The notes: a model not told the origin generated them from the letters alone. 64,000 bases of DNA from Peptococcaceae bacterium (GCA_017399005.1 JAFQEO010000023.1:32509-96508); one strand, 5' to 3'; shown: positions 8,521 through 17,618, counted from the stretch's first letter. Numbers and translations: made by a program.

Positions 8521-8751
8521 ATGCAGGATGTATTGACATTGCAGGAATTGCCGATGGGGCAGATGGGCGAAATCGTGGATTTAACAGAAGAACACAGACA
8601 GGCTATCTACCAGGAGTTTGGCGCAAGTGTAGGCATGACCGTCATGATTCTGCATAAAGCGGTAGACTGGCTGGTGCAGATTGGATACAGCCAGGTGGAT
8701 ATGGGCAGTAAATATCTGAAACATATTAAAGTACGCCCTGTAACCCTGTAA
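8521..8751 (+). CDS. FeoA-like SH3-fold protein
   Basis: 76 residues that follow the FeoA pattern: an N-terminal LQELPMGQMGEIVDL strand-turn, a central FGASVGMTVMILHK and a C-terminal YLKHIKVRPV strand. FeoA domains modulate the FeoB ferrous-iron transporter or act as SH3-like modules in regulators. No feoB lies in the window, so an iron role cannot be assumed. Start ATG at 8521, behind GGGGTG. A terminator follows at 8804. Confidence 0.55.
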   Translation: MQDVLTLQELPMGQMGEIVDLTEEHRQAIYQEFGASVGMTVMILHKAVDWLVQIGYSQVDMGSKYLKHIKVRPVTL

Positions 8752-8803
8752 AAAGACAGACAACTGAAAATGTTCAGAATGTTGAACCAATATTCTGACC
8801 GAT

Positions 8804-8832
8804 AAAAGCCGGGAGTGTATCCCGGCTTTTTT
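8804..8832 (+). terminator. Intrinsic terminator after the FeoA-like gene
   Basis: AAAGCCGGGA pairs with TCCCGGCTTT around GTGTA, followed by a T-run. Confidence 0.88.
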
Positions 8833-8942
8833 GCAGGTGTGTTTCAACCATCGGTTGAATGACAGATGGGATGGAACAGGCTATACTTAAAACATGGAAA
8901 TGAGACGAAACAATTTGAGAAAAACCAACAGGAGGGATTGCT

Positions 8943-9440
8943 ATGCAGATTACATCGGCAGGTGCCAATAAAATGCTGCGCAAACTGGAGGATGATAAAC
9001 GGTTTTTACTGGCACAGGAGGCTTCTGCAGCCACTTATGTGGTAACCGAAGGGGCAGAGGCTGTAATTCCGGCTTATGATTATCGCAAAACAGCGCAGGA
9101 GCTGGAAACCATCGAGGCACAGGTGCGCAAAATTAAACATGCGCTGAATATTTTTAACAGCACGACCATTCTGGATAATCTGGGCATTACCATTGACGAG
9201 GCTCTGGTAAAAATGGCACAGCTGAATCAGCGCAAATCTACACTGGATATTATGCGCTGCCGTCTGGAAAAAGAACGGATAACCAATTTCGGCCGCAGCA
9301 ATGTGGTGGAATACACTTGTATCAATTATGATCTGGCGGAAATTCAGGCCGATTATCAGGCAATCAGTCAGCAGATTATGGATATTCAGCTGGCACTGGA
9401 TTTAACCAATCAGACAAAAGTGTTTGAGCTGGAAGATTAA
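8943..9440 (+). CDS. DIP1984-like coiled-coil protein
   Basis: 165 residues, almost entirely helical, with heptad-like stretches (TAQELETIEAQVRKIKHAL and EIQADYQAISQQIMDIQLAL). The middle resembles the DIP1984/septicolysin family, where an asparagine-rich turn (FNSTTILDNLGITIDEAL) precedes a second helix pair. The biochemical role of that family is unclear. AGGAGG lies eight bases upstream of the ATG. Family assignment is from pattern memory only. Confidence 0.5.
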   Translation: MQITSAGANKMLRKLEDDKRFLLAQEASAATYVVTEGAEAVIPAYDYRKTAQELETIEAQVRKIKHALNIFNSTTILDNLGITIDEALVKMAQLNQRKSTLDIMRCRLEKERITNFGRSNVVEYTCINYDLAEIQADYQAISQQIMDIQLALDLTNQTKVFELED

Positions 9441-9642
9441 AAATGTTCCGTTCCGGTGCTGCTGCATGTTAAAACGATGCAGCGTGGATATGGTGCGAGG
9501 TTAGAGTTTATTCCGTTATTCTGTTATTTGTTATCGGTTCAGGTTCAAAGTTAATGAAAACAATACGAATATAATTCTTTCCGCAGAGCGGAAGCGCTTC
9601 GGCGCCGATGTTCTGCCGCAGCAGACCGGATAAAAACTTTCA

Positions 9643-9677
9643 GGCAGGAGAAGTATGGTTCTATCCTGCCATTTTTC
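9643..9677 (+). terminator. Intrinsic terminator
   Basis: GGCAGGA pairs with TCCTGCC and is followed by ATTTTT. It lies 200 bp after the DIP1984-like gene and just before the promoter of the XRE gene. Confidence 0.6.
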
Positions 9678-9678
9678 A

Positions 9679-9707
9679 TTGCATACAGAAAATGATTCTG
9701 CTATAAT
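9679..9707 (+). promoter_or_regulatory. Sigma-A-type promoter of the XRE gene
   Basis: TTGCAT (-35), 17-bp spacer, TATAAT (-10). Transcription would start about 45 bp before the ATG at 9757. Confidence 0.65.
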
Positions 9708-9756
9708 AAGCAGTGTTGTGGAATCGCAGGAAGGTATTCAGAGGGAGGAATTCAGG

Positions 9757-10035
9757 ATGACACAGACTCCATTTCCCGTTATTGATTTACATGCCACAGG
9801 AGAAAATATTCTGCGGCTGAGAAAGGAAGCCGGTTACAGCGTAAGAGAACTGCAGCAGTATTTAGGGTTTGAACAGCCGCAGGCTATTTATAAATGGCAG
9901 AGCGGTGCAAGCCTTCCGTCGGTTGACAATCTGCTGGCACTTAGCGAATTATTTCAGATAAGTATTAACGATATCCTGGTCAAACAAGATCAGGTTCTTT
10001 TTTTGCCCGTTTTTCCATACAGCAGAGCGGTCTGA
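9757..10035 (+). CDS. XRE-family helix-turn-helix regulator
   Basis: 92 residues with an N-terminal Cro/C1-type helix-turn-helix (GENILRLRKEAGYSVRELQQYLG, then PQAIYKWQSGASLPSVDNLLALSELF). The recognition helix carries the usual WQSG turn. Start ATG at 9757 is set by GGGAGG eight bases upstream; the upstream in-frame extension lies in the promoter region. The acyltransferase gene is 75 bp downstream and could be a target, although it seems to have its own -10 box. Confidence 0.85.
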   Translation: MTQTPFPVIDLHATGENILRLRKEAGYSVRELQQYLGFEQPQAIYKWQSGASLPSVDNLLALSELFQISINDILVKQDQVLFLPVFPYSRAV

Positions 10036-10110
10036 CGGCCCGGTGGCAGCAATGGGAAAATCGTGCTATAATCATCGGTAAAAGAATTGTAAAAAAAGGA
10101 GGTGCTGCCT

Positions 10111-11118
10111 GTGGCATTAGAACAGAAACGGGATTTGACCATCAGCTTTGTGCGTATGCTGGCAATGATGAGCATTGTCACCTGCCATGTGATGCAGTAT
10201 TACAATATGGAACTGGCCTGGTGGTTTAATGTGGGTGTGCAGATGTTTCTGTGCATTTCCGGCTATCTGTACGGTATGAAGCGGATTCCGGATATTTCAG
10301 GGTTTTACCGCAAAAATTTTGTAAAAATTTTAATAGACTATGAAATTGTTATGTTTGCGGCACTGGCTGCAACGGTTTTCTTTACGGATACAGCGATAAC
10401 TGTAAAAGAAATTGCAGGTGCTGTTCTGACCGTTTCCACTATTGAGGGCGGTGCCCACTTATGGTTTATCCCGACTATTCTGATGTGCTATCTGCTGACA
10501 CCGCTTTATGAAAGAATATTCCGCCGGGCAGAGCAGAGGCATAAACTGTTGGTTCTGGCGGCGGCTTTTTTGTTGTTTGTGATGAATGAGCTGGTATTTC
10601 GTCAGATGTTTTCGTATTTTAATGCCGCATGGATAAACTGCTATCTGATTGGTTTTGTGCTGCGCCGGCTTCAACAGTATCGATTCTGGTATACGGGCAG
10701 TGCATGGCTGCTCACTTTAACTGGTGCAGTGTTTATTTCCATTCAGGTCAGTGTGCGATATCTGCAGCTGATTACTCTGACCGATGCATGGCGGCCGTTC
10801 TATTACCCGATGTGTGATTATGGCCACGTATTTTTAGGTGTAGCGCTGTTTTGTCTTGGCAGGGTAATGCTGCGTCCTGTATGCCAATTTAGACTGATAC
10901 AGCCAATTTTACAGCTTTCTGACCGGTATTCGTATCAAATCTATCTGACCCATCACTTTTTTATTCTGGGCCCGTTATCGCTGATGGCACTGACTGCAAA
11001 CAGTTGGTTCAATGTGCTGATTATTCTGGCACTGACTGTTCTGACAGCCGTGCTGCTGCAGAAGATTTCAGCAAAAATCAGTGCAGTTTTTATGAAAAAA
11101 CAGCTGTGCAACCAATAG
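10111..11118 (+). CDS. Acyltransferase 3 family membrane protein
   Basis: 335 residues with about ten membrane helices and the acyltransferase-3 hallmark near the N-terminus: RDLTISFVRMLAMMSIVTCH, with the conserved Arg and His, then FNVGVQMFLCISGYLYG. These enzymes O-acetylate or succinylate surface polysaccharides or other envelope molecules; the acceptor cannot be read from the sequence. Start is GTG at 10111 because AAGGAGG lies eight bases upstream; an earlier GTG at 10102 overlaps that site. A TATAAT at 10068 may be its -10 box. Confidence 0.85.
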   Translation: MALEQKRDLTISFVRMLAMMSIVTCHVMQYYNMELAWWFNVGVQMFLCISGYLYGMKRIPDISGFYRKNFVKILIDYEIVMFAALAATVFFTDTAITVKEIAGAVLTVSTIEGGAHLWFIPTILMCYLLTPLYERIFRRAEQRHKLLVLAAAFLLFVMNELVFRQMFSYFNAAWINCYLIGFVLRRLQQYRFWYTGSAWLLTLTGAVFISIQVSVRYLQLITLTDAWRPFYYPMCDYGHVFLGVALFCLGRVMLRPVCQFRLIQPILQLSDRYSYQIYLTHHFFILGPLSLMALTANSWFNVLIILALTVLTAVLLQKISAKISAVFMKKQLCNQ

Positions 11119-11189
11119 TTGCGCGATATTTGGTGGATATTTGTATGGCTTTTTGCTAAACTGTGCAAAAAATAAAGGAGGATGAGTTT

Positions 11190-11549
11190 ATGGAAATTGC
11201 TATGAGTACAACAATTTTTGCAATCATCAATCTGTTTTTACTGATTATTCCGATGGCAGTTATGATTTACATTGCGGTGCTGCTGATTAAGGCATTGAAA
11301 AAATATCTGGCATCGAAAGATGTGCGGGAGGAACAGGCAACGGTGAAACGTACGCTGGGGGAAATACTGAAAGCGCAGCGTGTTCACTGTAAAATGACAC
11401 AGGAATTTGTAGCAGAGCGACTGGGAGTAAGTCGTCAGGCCGTATCCAAATGGGAGAATGGGACATCTGACCCGAGTACCTCCAACTTGTTAGCTCTGGC
11501 AAAACTGTATGAGATTTCTGTAGAGGAATTACTGAAAGAAGTACAGTAA
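11190..11549 (+). CDS. Membrane-tethered XRE regulator
   Basis: 119 residues. An N-terminal hydrophobic helix (about 8-38, IFAIINLFLLIIPMAVMIYI) is followed by a basic linker and a complete XRE helix-turn-helix (LGEILKAQRVHCKMTQEFVAERLGV, then SRQAVSKWENGTSDPSTSNLLALAKLY). Having the membrane segment before the DNA-binding domain is the reverse of the usual order. It would hold a DNA-binding domain at the inner membrane. Start ATG at 11190 is set by AAAGGAGG. No dedicated partner gene is adjacent. Confidence 0.8.
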   Translation: MEIAMSTTIFAIINLFLLIIPMAVMIYIAVLLIKALKKYLASKDVREEQATVKRTLGEILKAQRVHCKMTQEFVAERLGVSRQAVSKWENGTSDPSTSNLLALAKLYEISVEELLKEVQ

Positions 11550-11592
11550 AAGAAGTAAAAAAATGAGGCCGTAACAATCATAATTACGTTTT

Positions 11593-11775
11593 GAAAACAG
11601 CATAGTATCATTTCCATCTCCCTCCATACACGGACACTACCTTCACACCGTCCAGCATTGCCGGACTGACGCATTCGTGCTAAAGCACTTTATGGCGTCG
11701 TCCGTCATGCTCCTGGACGGTATGAATCGTGTTCGTCTATAGTCGGAATTCCTGGAAATATACTATGCTGTTTTC
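11593..11775. repeat. Structured palindromic repeat, copy 1
   Basis: A 183-bp element between the convergent XRE and NAD synthetase genes. Outer arms of 16 bp pair perfectly (GAAAACAGCATAGTAT with its complement at 11760-11775). Inside, ATTTCCA pairs with TGGAAAT, then come two unpaired conserved strands (CTCCCTCCATACA...ACACTAC and AATCGTGTTC.TCTATAGTCGG), then an inner stem CCGTCCAG/CTGGACGG. The two conserved strands recur almost unchanged in copy 2 at 52981. A T-run follows at 11776, so it may also end plus-strand transcripts. I see no promoter of its own. No known class recognised. Confidence 0.75.
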
Positions 11776-11819
11776 GTTTTTTTAGTGAAGGGTTGTCGCG
11801 ACCTCTTTATATTTATCTT

Positions 11820-13745
11820 TTACGCTTTCAGTTCATCGATTTCAGCCAGCCATAAAGTAGACATGGCATCGCTCGGCATATTCCAGTCACCGCGCGGAGA
11901 TAACCCGACAGTGCCCACTTTTGGACCGTCCGGCAGACAGGAGCGTTTGAACTGCTGGTTAAAGAACCGGCGGAAGAATGTGCGCAGCCAGTGCAGGATG
12001 GTTTCGTTATCATATTGACCGGCAAATGCTTTCTTTGCCAGATAATAGATTTTTTTCGGCGGACATGCCCAGCGTACGGCATGATACAGGAAAAAGTCGT
12101 GCAATTCATAAGGCCCTACTAAATCCTCGGTTTTCTGTGCAATTTCGCCGTCCTGTGCAGGCAGCAGCTCCGGCGATACTGGAGTATCCAGAATATCCAG
12201 CAGGGTTTCGCTTAATTTCGCATTATCAGTGGTATCTGCCACATAACGGACAACATGACGAACCAGCGTTTTTGGAATAGAGCCGTTTACGCCGTACATC
12301 GACATATGGTCACCGTTGTAGGTTGCCCAGCCCAGAGCCAGTTCGGACAAATCGCCGGTACCGATTACCAGCCCGTTTGTCTGGTTGGCGATATCCATCA
12401 GTACCTGGGTACGTTCTCGAGCCTGACCGTTTTCAAATGTAACGCTGTGGTCTTCAAAATCATGACCGATATCAGCGAAATGTGCTTTTACAGTATTGCC
12501 GATATCTACGGTGCGGAAGGTTACCCCCAGTTCCTGACACAATAATTCTGCATTAGAGCGGGTGCGGCTTGTGGTGCCGAAACAAGGCATAGTAACTGCC
12601 ACAATATCTGTTCTAGGACGATTTAATAAATCCATAGCTTTTGCTGCAACCAGCAGAGCCAGTGTAGAGTCTAAACCGCCGGAAATACCGATAACCGCAG
12701 ATTTTGCCCAGGAATGTACCAGGCGTTTTTTCAGCCCCTGTGCCTGAATGGATAAAATCAGTTCACAGCGCTCTGCCCGTTTTACGCTGTCCGATGGAAT
12801 AAACGGCATCGGGTCAATGGTACGGGTCAGAGGTGCGGTTTTACAGTTCTGTTCAAAATAAAAATGGTAATAGCCGTTTCCTTCCCCAATCTGCTGCGGG
12901 AAGAAGTTCTGTCTGCGACGTTCCTGTTCCAGTTTTTCTACATCCAGTTCGGTGATGACAAGACCTGTGTCAAATAATTTACTTTCCGCTAAAACAGTGC
13001 CGTTTTCCGCAATCAGGTTATGCCCTGCGAAAACCAGGTCTGTGGTGGATTCGCCGTAACCGGCACTGGCATATACATAGCCGCACAGTAAACGGCCCGA
13101 CTGGGCACTTACCATCTGGCGGCGATATTCGGCACTGCCGATTAATTCATTGCCGGCAGACAGATTTACAATAACAGACGCACCTGCCATGGCATGGCCG
13201 GTGGAAGGCTGTACCGGAGCATATAAATCCTCACCAATTTCTACTGCAAAGGAAAATGCCTGCTGGCCGTTGGAAATGAAAAGCTGCTTGGTTCCGAACG
13301 GCACAACATCGGTATAAATCGATTCCAGTGCATCGCAGTATTTCATGACAGTATCAGCTGGAGCGGAGAATACGCGGCGGTCAGATTCCGACAGCACAGT
13401 TTTTGGTACAACGCCGAGCACTTCGCCCTGCTGAATCACAACGGCGCAGTTGAATACTTTGCCGTGCTGCATAAATGGCATCCCGACAACAGCAACTGAC
13501 TGTAAATCAGCACTGGCATCAATCAGTTTTTTCAAGCCGTTCATGCAGCCGTTCAGCAGAACCGGATGGGTGAACAAATCGCCGCAGGTGGCGCCGGTCA
13601 GTACCAGTTCCGGAAAAACAACCAGCTGACAGCCCTGTTCTTCTGCCTGTAACCATAATTTCAGTACAGACTCTGTGTTGTATACGCAGTCTGCGACTTT
13701 AATTTCCGGGGTGGCAGCTGCCACTTTTACAAATCCGTAATCCAT
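11820..13745 (-). CDS. nadE: Glutamine-dependent NAD+ synthetase
   Basis: 641 residues in two domains. Residues 1-270 are a nitrilase-type glutaminase (FPELVLTGATCGDLF with the catalytic Glu; the central Lys and Cys motifs lie in the following strands). Residues 320-640 are the synthetase with its PP-loop SGGLDSTLALL and GTGDLSELALGWATYNGDHMS. It amidates deamido-NAD using ammonia channelled from glutamine, the last step of NAD synthesis. GGAGG precedes the ATG at 13745. The gene ends against repeat copy 1. Confidence 0.95.
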   Translation of the reverse strand: MDYGFVKVAAATPEIKVADCVYNTESVLKLWLQAEEQGCQLVVFPELVLTGATCGDLFTHPVLLNGCMNGLKKLIDASADLQSVAVVGMPFMQHGKVFNCAVVIQQGEVLGVVPKTVLSESDRRVFSAPADTVMKYCDALESIYTDVVPFGTKQLFISNGQQAFSFAVEIGEDLYAPVQPSTGHAMAGASVIVNLSAGNELIGSAEYRRQMVSAQSGRLLCGYVYASAGYGESTTDLVFAGHNLIAENGTVLAESKLFDTGLVITELDVEKLEQERRRQNFFPQQIGEGNGYYHFYFEQNCKTAPLTRTIDPMPFIPSDSVKRAERCELILSIQAQGLKKRLVHSWAKSAVIGISGGLDSTLALLVAAKAMDLLNRPRTDIVAVTMPCFGTTSRTRSNAELLCQELGVTFRTVDIGNTVKAHFADIGHDFEDHSVTFENGQARERTQVLMDIANQTNGLVIGTGDLSELALGWATYNGDHMSMYGVNGSIPKTLVRHVVRYVADTTDNAKLSETLLDILDTPVSPELLPAQDGEIAQKTEDLVGPYELHDFFLYHAVRWACPPKKIYYLAKKAFAGQYDNETILHWLRTFFRRFFNQQFKRSCLPDGPKVGTVGLSPRGDWNMPSDAMSTLWLAEIDELKA

Positions 13746-13927
13746 ATAGAAAACCTCCTGAAGGTGGAATGATTATCTGGAATTTCTTAACGATTTTATT
13801 TTACTCGAATTACGGCAAAGAAACAAGAAATCCGCAGAAGAAAGCGGAAATTTTTTCTATTGCGGAACCTGAAAAAGCAGATATAATGAAAACAAAGAAA
13901 AATGTGATGACTAAAAGGAGAGTATGT

Positions 13928-14407
13928 ATGAAATATTATCTGGATGCAGAGGTTTCAACAGGATGGATTCTTCGCATTGTGGAAGAGAGAGAGGCCATTG
14001 TGCAAATTCATATTCTGCGGAAGCCGGAAACGGCAGAAGTCGATATGGATCCGCGGGAAACCGCATTATTACTGGAAGCGAAACGGCAGCTGGAAGAATA
14101 TTTTGCAGGAATCAGAGCGGGTTTTTCCCTGCCGCTGGCACCGGAGGGAACAGAATTTCAAAAATCCGTATGGCAGCAGCTGGAGGCTATTCCATTTGGC
14201 GAAACCCGTACCTACGGCCAGATTGCAGCCGCTGCAGGCAATCCAAAAGCCTGTCGGGCGGCAGGAGGAGCTATTCATAAGAATCCGATTGCCATTATGA
14301 TTCCGTGCCATCGGGTAATTGGTGCAGACGGAAGCCTCACCGGTTTTGCCAGCGGATTAGATGTGAAAGAAGCACTTCTGCATCTGGAAGGTATTATAAA
14401 AGAATAA
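13928..14407 (+). CDS. ogt: Methylated-DNA--cysteine S-methyltransferase
   Basis: 159 residues. The C-terminal domain has the active-site motif IPCHRVIGADGSLTGFASG, with the acceptor cysteine, and the preceding helix-turn-helix (GQIAAAAGNPKACRAAGGA). It transfers the alkyl group from O6-alkylguanine to its own cysteine and is used once. Start ATG at 13928 has AAGGAGAG upstream; the longer in-frame extension lacks similarity. It is monocistronic, ending in a terminator shared with the convergent EamA gene. Confidence 0.95.
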   Translation: MKYYLDAEVSTGWILRIVEEREAIVQIHILRKPETAEVDMDPRETALLLEAKRQLEEYFAGIRAGFSLPLAPEGTEFQKSVWQQLEAIPFGETRTYGQIAAAAGNPKACRAAGGAIHKNPIAIMIPCHRVIGADGSLTGFASGLDVKEALLHLEGIIKE

Positions 14408-14418
14408 ACGATAAAAAG

Positions 14419-14464
14419 AAAAGCAATCGATACTGCAGTTAGGATGCAGTGTCGATTGCTTTAT
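14419..14464. terminator. Bidirectional intrinsic terminator, ogt / eamA
   Basis: AAAGCAATCGATACTGCA pairs with TGCAGTGTCGATTGCTTT (one G-T pair). It overlaps the last codons of the EamA gene at 14439. Confidence 0.85.
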
Positions 14465-15368
14465 TGTTTTGCTTCCGGTTTCCCAGGGCAATAATAGGGA
14501 TGCTGGCCAGAATCAGAATAAAACCTGCAAAATCCAGAGCTGTTAATGGCACATGCAGAAACAGCACCGAGATAATCATAGAGGCTACCGGCTCTACGGA
14601 AGAAAGAATACTGCCGGTGATGCTGCCCACAATCGAGACACCTGCCTGATAGAAACAGAAGGAGAATACTGTACCGAACAGAATTACAATGGCCATGTTC
14701 AGATAAAGCGATGGATTTACTGTTACCGTAATCGTCCATGGACGGAACAGTAGAATCAGTGTAATCCCGCCGATAACCATTCCCCAGCCGATAATCATAA
14801 CCAGATCAAATTTTTGCAGCAACCGGCGCGGCTGCAGCGTATAAACCACAAAAGATGCAGCACTGATGAGCCCCCAGAAAAGCGCTTCCGGTGTTACTGC
14901 CAGAGACTGCGGGTTCAGATGCGTGGTACAGGTATAGGCACCGGCAATTACCAGCAGTACACAGACCGCTTCATACAGAAGCGGAAGCCGCCGCTCCCGG
15001 ATTACGGTATACACCAGAATCATGGCTGGTGACATATATGCGAGAACCGTTGCAAGTGCCACATTGGAGTACTGAATCGATGTATAGTAGCCGTACTGGC
15101 AGAGTGCAGAGCCGAGCAGCCCAAACAGTAGAATATCGGCAATATCCCGCCGGTTTTTCCAGACAGCCATGATATTCTGTCTGCGAACCAGTGCAAAAAG
15201 CAGAAGCAGAATCCCGGATACGGTTAAGCGTACGGGCACCAGCCAGTTAGATGTCATATGATTGTGCTGAAACAGATACTGACCGCAGGCACCGCCTACT
15301 GCCCAGAAAATTCCACCGCTGATAGCCAGTATATAGCCCAGCGCCAGAGATTTTTTTAATCCGTTCAT
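14439..15368 (-). CDS. EamA-family (DMT) transporter
   Basis: 309 residues with ten predicted membrane helices arranged as two EamA repeats (about 9-140 and 157-298). GGIFWAVGGACGQYLF at the start and SSVEPVASMIISVLFL in the second repeat are typical of the drug/metabolite superfamily, which exports amino acids or other small metabolites. The substrate cannot be read from sequence. AAGAAGG lies upstream of the ATG at 15368. The C-terminal codons are inside a shared terminator. Confidence 0.88.
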   Translation of the reverse strand: MNGLKKSLALGYILAISGGIFWAVGGACGQYLFQHNHMTSNWLVPVRLTVSGILLLLFALVRRQNIMAVWKNRRDIADILLFGLLGSALCQYGYYTSIQYSNVALATVLAYMSPAMILVYTVIRERRLPLLYEAVCVLLVIAGAYTCTTHLNPQSLAVTPEALFWGLISAASFVVYTLQPRRLLQKFDLVMIIGWGMVIGGITLILLFRPWTITVTVNPSLYLNMAIVILFGTVFSFCFYQAGVSIVGSITGSILSSVEPVASMIISVLFLHVPLTALDFAGFILILASIPIIALGNRKQNNKAIDTAS

Positions 15369-15423
15369 AAATAGAGCCTTCTTTCCATGTTGAAAATAAA
15401 TTATGTCATAAGTTGTAATAAGA

Positions 15424-16017
15424 TTACCGCAGTTTCAGCCAGCGGGGCTGATAGCGGTTCTGGTACCAGCTGATAAGTTTAAACGCAGTAAAGCCGCTGG
15501 CAATTCCTAAAATGATACCGGCCAGAATATCGGTCGGGAAATGTACATAGAAATACATGCGGGAAAAGGCGATGACTGCAGCCAGAATACCGGCAGCAAT
15601 GCCTTCTTTCCGGTGAAACAAAAACAGTGATGTTGCCGATGCGAAAGAAGCAAAGGTATGACCGGAAGGAAACGAGAAATCCTCCAGCGGCGGAATCAGA
15701 AGCTGCATTTCCGGAAAATAGCTGTACGGGCGAGGCCGTGCAATCAGCGGCTTTAAGGTCATATTGCCGATAATCAGGCAGAAAATCAGCGCCAGAGCCA
15801 TAGCCAGTCCCGCTTTGCGGTATTTGGGAAAACACAGAAGAATCAAGGACAGGATAATCCATCCGATGCCTTTATCACCAAAGGCAGAAATCACCGGTAG
15901 AACACTGTCCAGAAACCCGTTGTGCAGCGAGGCAATCCAGTCCAGAATCTGAAATTCAGCGATTATCAGATTGCTTACGCCAGCACCGTCTGGCCCGAGA
16001 AAAACATCATTTGTCAT
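15424..16017 (-). CDS. PAP2-family membrane phosphatase
   Basis: 197 residues, about six membrane helices. The phosphatase signature is present in three parts: KPLIARPRPY, FSFPSGHTFASFASA and RMYFYVHFPTDILAG, with the catalytic histidines. Enzymes of this type dephosphorylate undecaprenyl diphosphate or phosphatidylglycerophosphate; the sequence does not decide between them. Start ATG at 16017 has GGAG upstream. It lies between the EamA gene and guaB on the same strand, but a terminator separates it from guaB. Confidence 0.9.
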   Translation of the reverse strand: MTNDVFLGPDGAGVSNLIIAEFQILDWIASLHNGFLDSVLPVISAFGDKGIGWIILSLILLCFPKYRKAGLAMALALIFCLIIGNMTLKPLIARPRPYSYFPEMQLLIPPLEDFSFPSGHTFASFASATSLFLFHRKEGIAAGILAAVIAFSRMYFYVHFPTDILAGIILGIASGFTAFKLISWYQNRYQPRWLKLR

Positions 16018-16063
16018 AAAATCACTCCAGTTCTGCTGTTTTATTCTGTGGAGGATAGAAAAT

Positions 16064-16090
16064 ACCCTCCTGACTGTGAGCCAGGAGGGT
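16064..16090 (-). terminator. Hairpin after guaB
   Basis: ACCCTCCTG pairs perfectly with CAGGAGGGT around a nine-base loop; minus-strand reading continues into TATTTTC. It lies 26 bp after the guaB stop. Confidence 0.75.
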
Positions 16091-16115
16091 GAAATATACA
16101 GAGTTGCAGATGTTC

Positions 16116-17618
16116 TTATTCTGTCATGTTATTGTTTTTTACAACAACGTCATGAGAACCGCCTTCTACGATACTGGTAGCCGATACTAGAGTTAAGCGG
16201 GCTTTTTCCTGCAGTTCCGGAATTGTCAGAGCACCGCAGTTACACATGGTGGAGCGAACTTTTGCTAATGTTACGCCAACATTGTCTTTCAGGCTGCCTG
16301 CGTATGGTACATAGGAGTCAACGCCTTCTTCGAAGGACAGTTTGCCTGCACCGCCCAGGTCATAGCGCTGCCAGTTGCGGGCACGGTTGGAACCTTCGCC
16401 CCAGTATTCTTTCATATAGTTGCCGTTGATGATTACTTTGTTGGTTGGACTTTCTTCAAAACGGGAGAAGTAACGGCCCAGCATGACAAAGTCAGCACCC
16501 ATAGCCAGAGCTAATGTGATGTGGTAGTCGTGTACGATACCGCCGTCGGAACAGATTGGAATATATACGCCTGTTTCTTCAAAGTATTCGTCACGAGCTT
16601 TTGCTACTTCGATAACGGAGGTAGCCTGTCCACGGCCAATACCTTTTGTTTCACGGGTAATACAGATGGAACCGCCGCCGATACCAACTTTGATAAAGTC
16701 AGCGCCTGCATCAGCCAGGAAACGGAAACCTTCACGGTCTACAACGTTACCAGCACCGATTTTTACAGTGTCGCCGTATTTATCACGAACCCATTTAATG
16801 GTGCGGCTCTGCCATTCGGAGAACCCTTCGGAAGAGTCGATACACAGAACATCAGCACCAGCTTCAACCAGAGCAGGGATGCGTTCTTCGTAGTCACGGG
16901 TGTTTACACCGGCACCTACGATATAGCTTTTGTTTTCATCCAGCAGTTCCAGCGGATTTTCTTTGCGGGATTCGTAGTCTTTACGGAATACCAGATACAT
17001 CAGGTTCTGGTTTTTGTCAACAACTGGCAGGGAGTTTAATTTGTTGTCCCAGATGATATCATTTGCTTCTTTTAAGGTTGTGCTTTCGTTACCGCAGATT
17101 AAACGTTCAAATGGTGTCATAAATTCAGATACTTTTGTATCCAAAGCCATACGGCTTACGCGATAGTCACGGCTGGTTACGATACCCAATAATTTTCCGT
17201 TGCTGGTACCGTCAGCAGTTACAGCCATGGTGGAGTGACCGTTCTTTTCTTTCAGAGCAATTACATCGGCCAGAGTATCATCTGGTTTGATGTTGGAATC
17301 GCTTACTACAAAACCGGATTTGTAGTTTTTTACACGGCTAACCATAGCCGCTTCGTTTTCGATAGACTGAGAACCGTAAATGAAGGATACGCCGCCTTCT
17401 TTTGCCAGTGCAATTGCCATACGGTCATCGGATACGGACTGCATGATTGCAGATACCATTGGGATGTTCATGGAAATTGCAGGTTCCTCCCCTTTTTTAT
17501 ATTTTACGAGTGGGGTTTTCAGAGAAACATGTGCAGGAATACATTCAGCGGAGGAATACCCTGGAACTAACAGATATTCGCCAAAAGTATGAGATGGTTC
17601 ATTAAAATAGTATGCCAC
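16116..17618 (-). CDS. guaB: Inosine-5'-monophosphate dehydrogenase
   Basis: About 500 residues. The barrel is interrupted by two CBS domains (about 95-220: [19 protein letters not shown] and [19 protein letters not shown]). The active-site loop reads [20 protein letters not shown], with the catalytic cysteine after GGGSI, and [11 protein letters not shown] and [15 protein letters not shown] follow. It oxidises IMP to XMP, the committed step to GMP. The loop has GGGSICITR rather than the more common GPGSICTTR, a known variation. The start is taken as GTG at 17618, eight bases after AAGGAG; the alternative TTG at 17624 is too close to that site. Confidence 0.93.
   Translation of the reverse strand: MAYYFNEPSHTFGEYLLVPGYSSAECIPAHVSLKTPLVKYKKGEEPAISMNIPMVSAIMQSVSDDRMAIALAKEGGVSFIYGSQSIENEAAMVSRVKNYKSGFVVSDSNIKPDDTLADVIALKEKNGHSTMAVTADGTSNGKLLGIVTSRDYRVSRMALDTKVSEFMTPFERLICGNESTTLKEANDIIWDNKLNSLPVVDKNQNLMYLVFRKDYESRKENPLELLDENKSYIVGAGVNTRDYEERIPALVEAGADVLCIDSSEGFSEWQSRTIKWVRDKYGDTVKIGAGNVVDREGFRFLADAGADFIKVGIGGGSICITRETKGIGRGQATSVIEVAKARDEYFEETGVYIPICSDGGIVHDYHITLALAMGADFVMLGRYFSRFEESPTNKVIINGNYMKEYWGEGSNRARNWQRYDLGGAGKLSFEEGVDSYVPYAGSLKDNVGVTLAKVRSTMCNCGALTIPELQEKARLTLVSATSIVEGGSHDVVVKNNNMTE

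Larger units (their letters stand above)
9441..9756. other. Gene-free 316-bp spacer
   Basis: I see no coding region here. It holds a terminator hairpin near 9643 and a good sigma-A promoter at 9679-9707 for the XRE gene. A G+C-rich patch around 9580-9630 (CGCAGAGCGGAAGCGCTTCGG) can fold locally, but I assign it no function. Confidence 0.5.

Noticed and set aside
8943..9440. Phage scaffold or tail-tape fragment
   Set aside because: The coiled-coil protein has no phage neighbours and fits the DIP1984-like pattern better.
11593..11775. Insertion sequence or MITE
   Set aside because: No transposase frame; the outer arms of the two copies differ in sequence, whereas inverted repeats of a transposon family would match each other.
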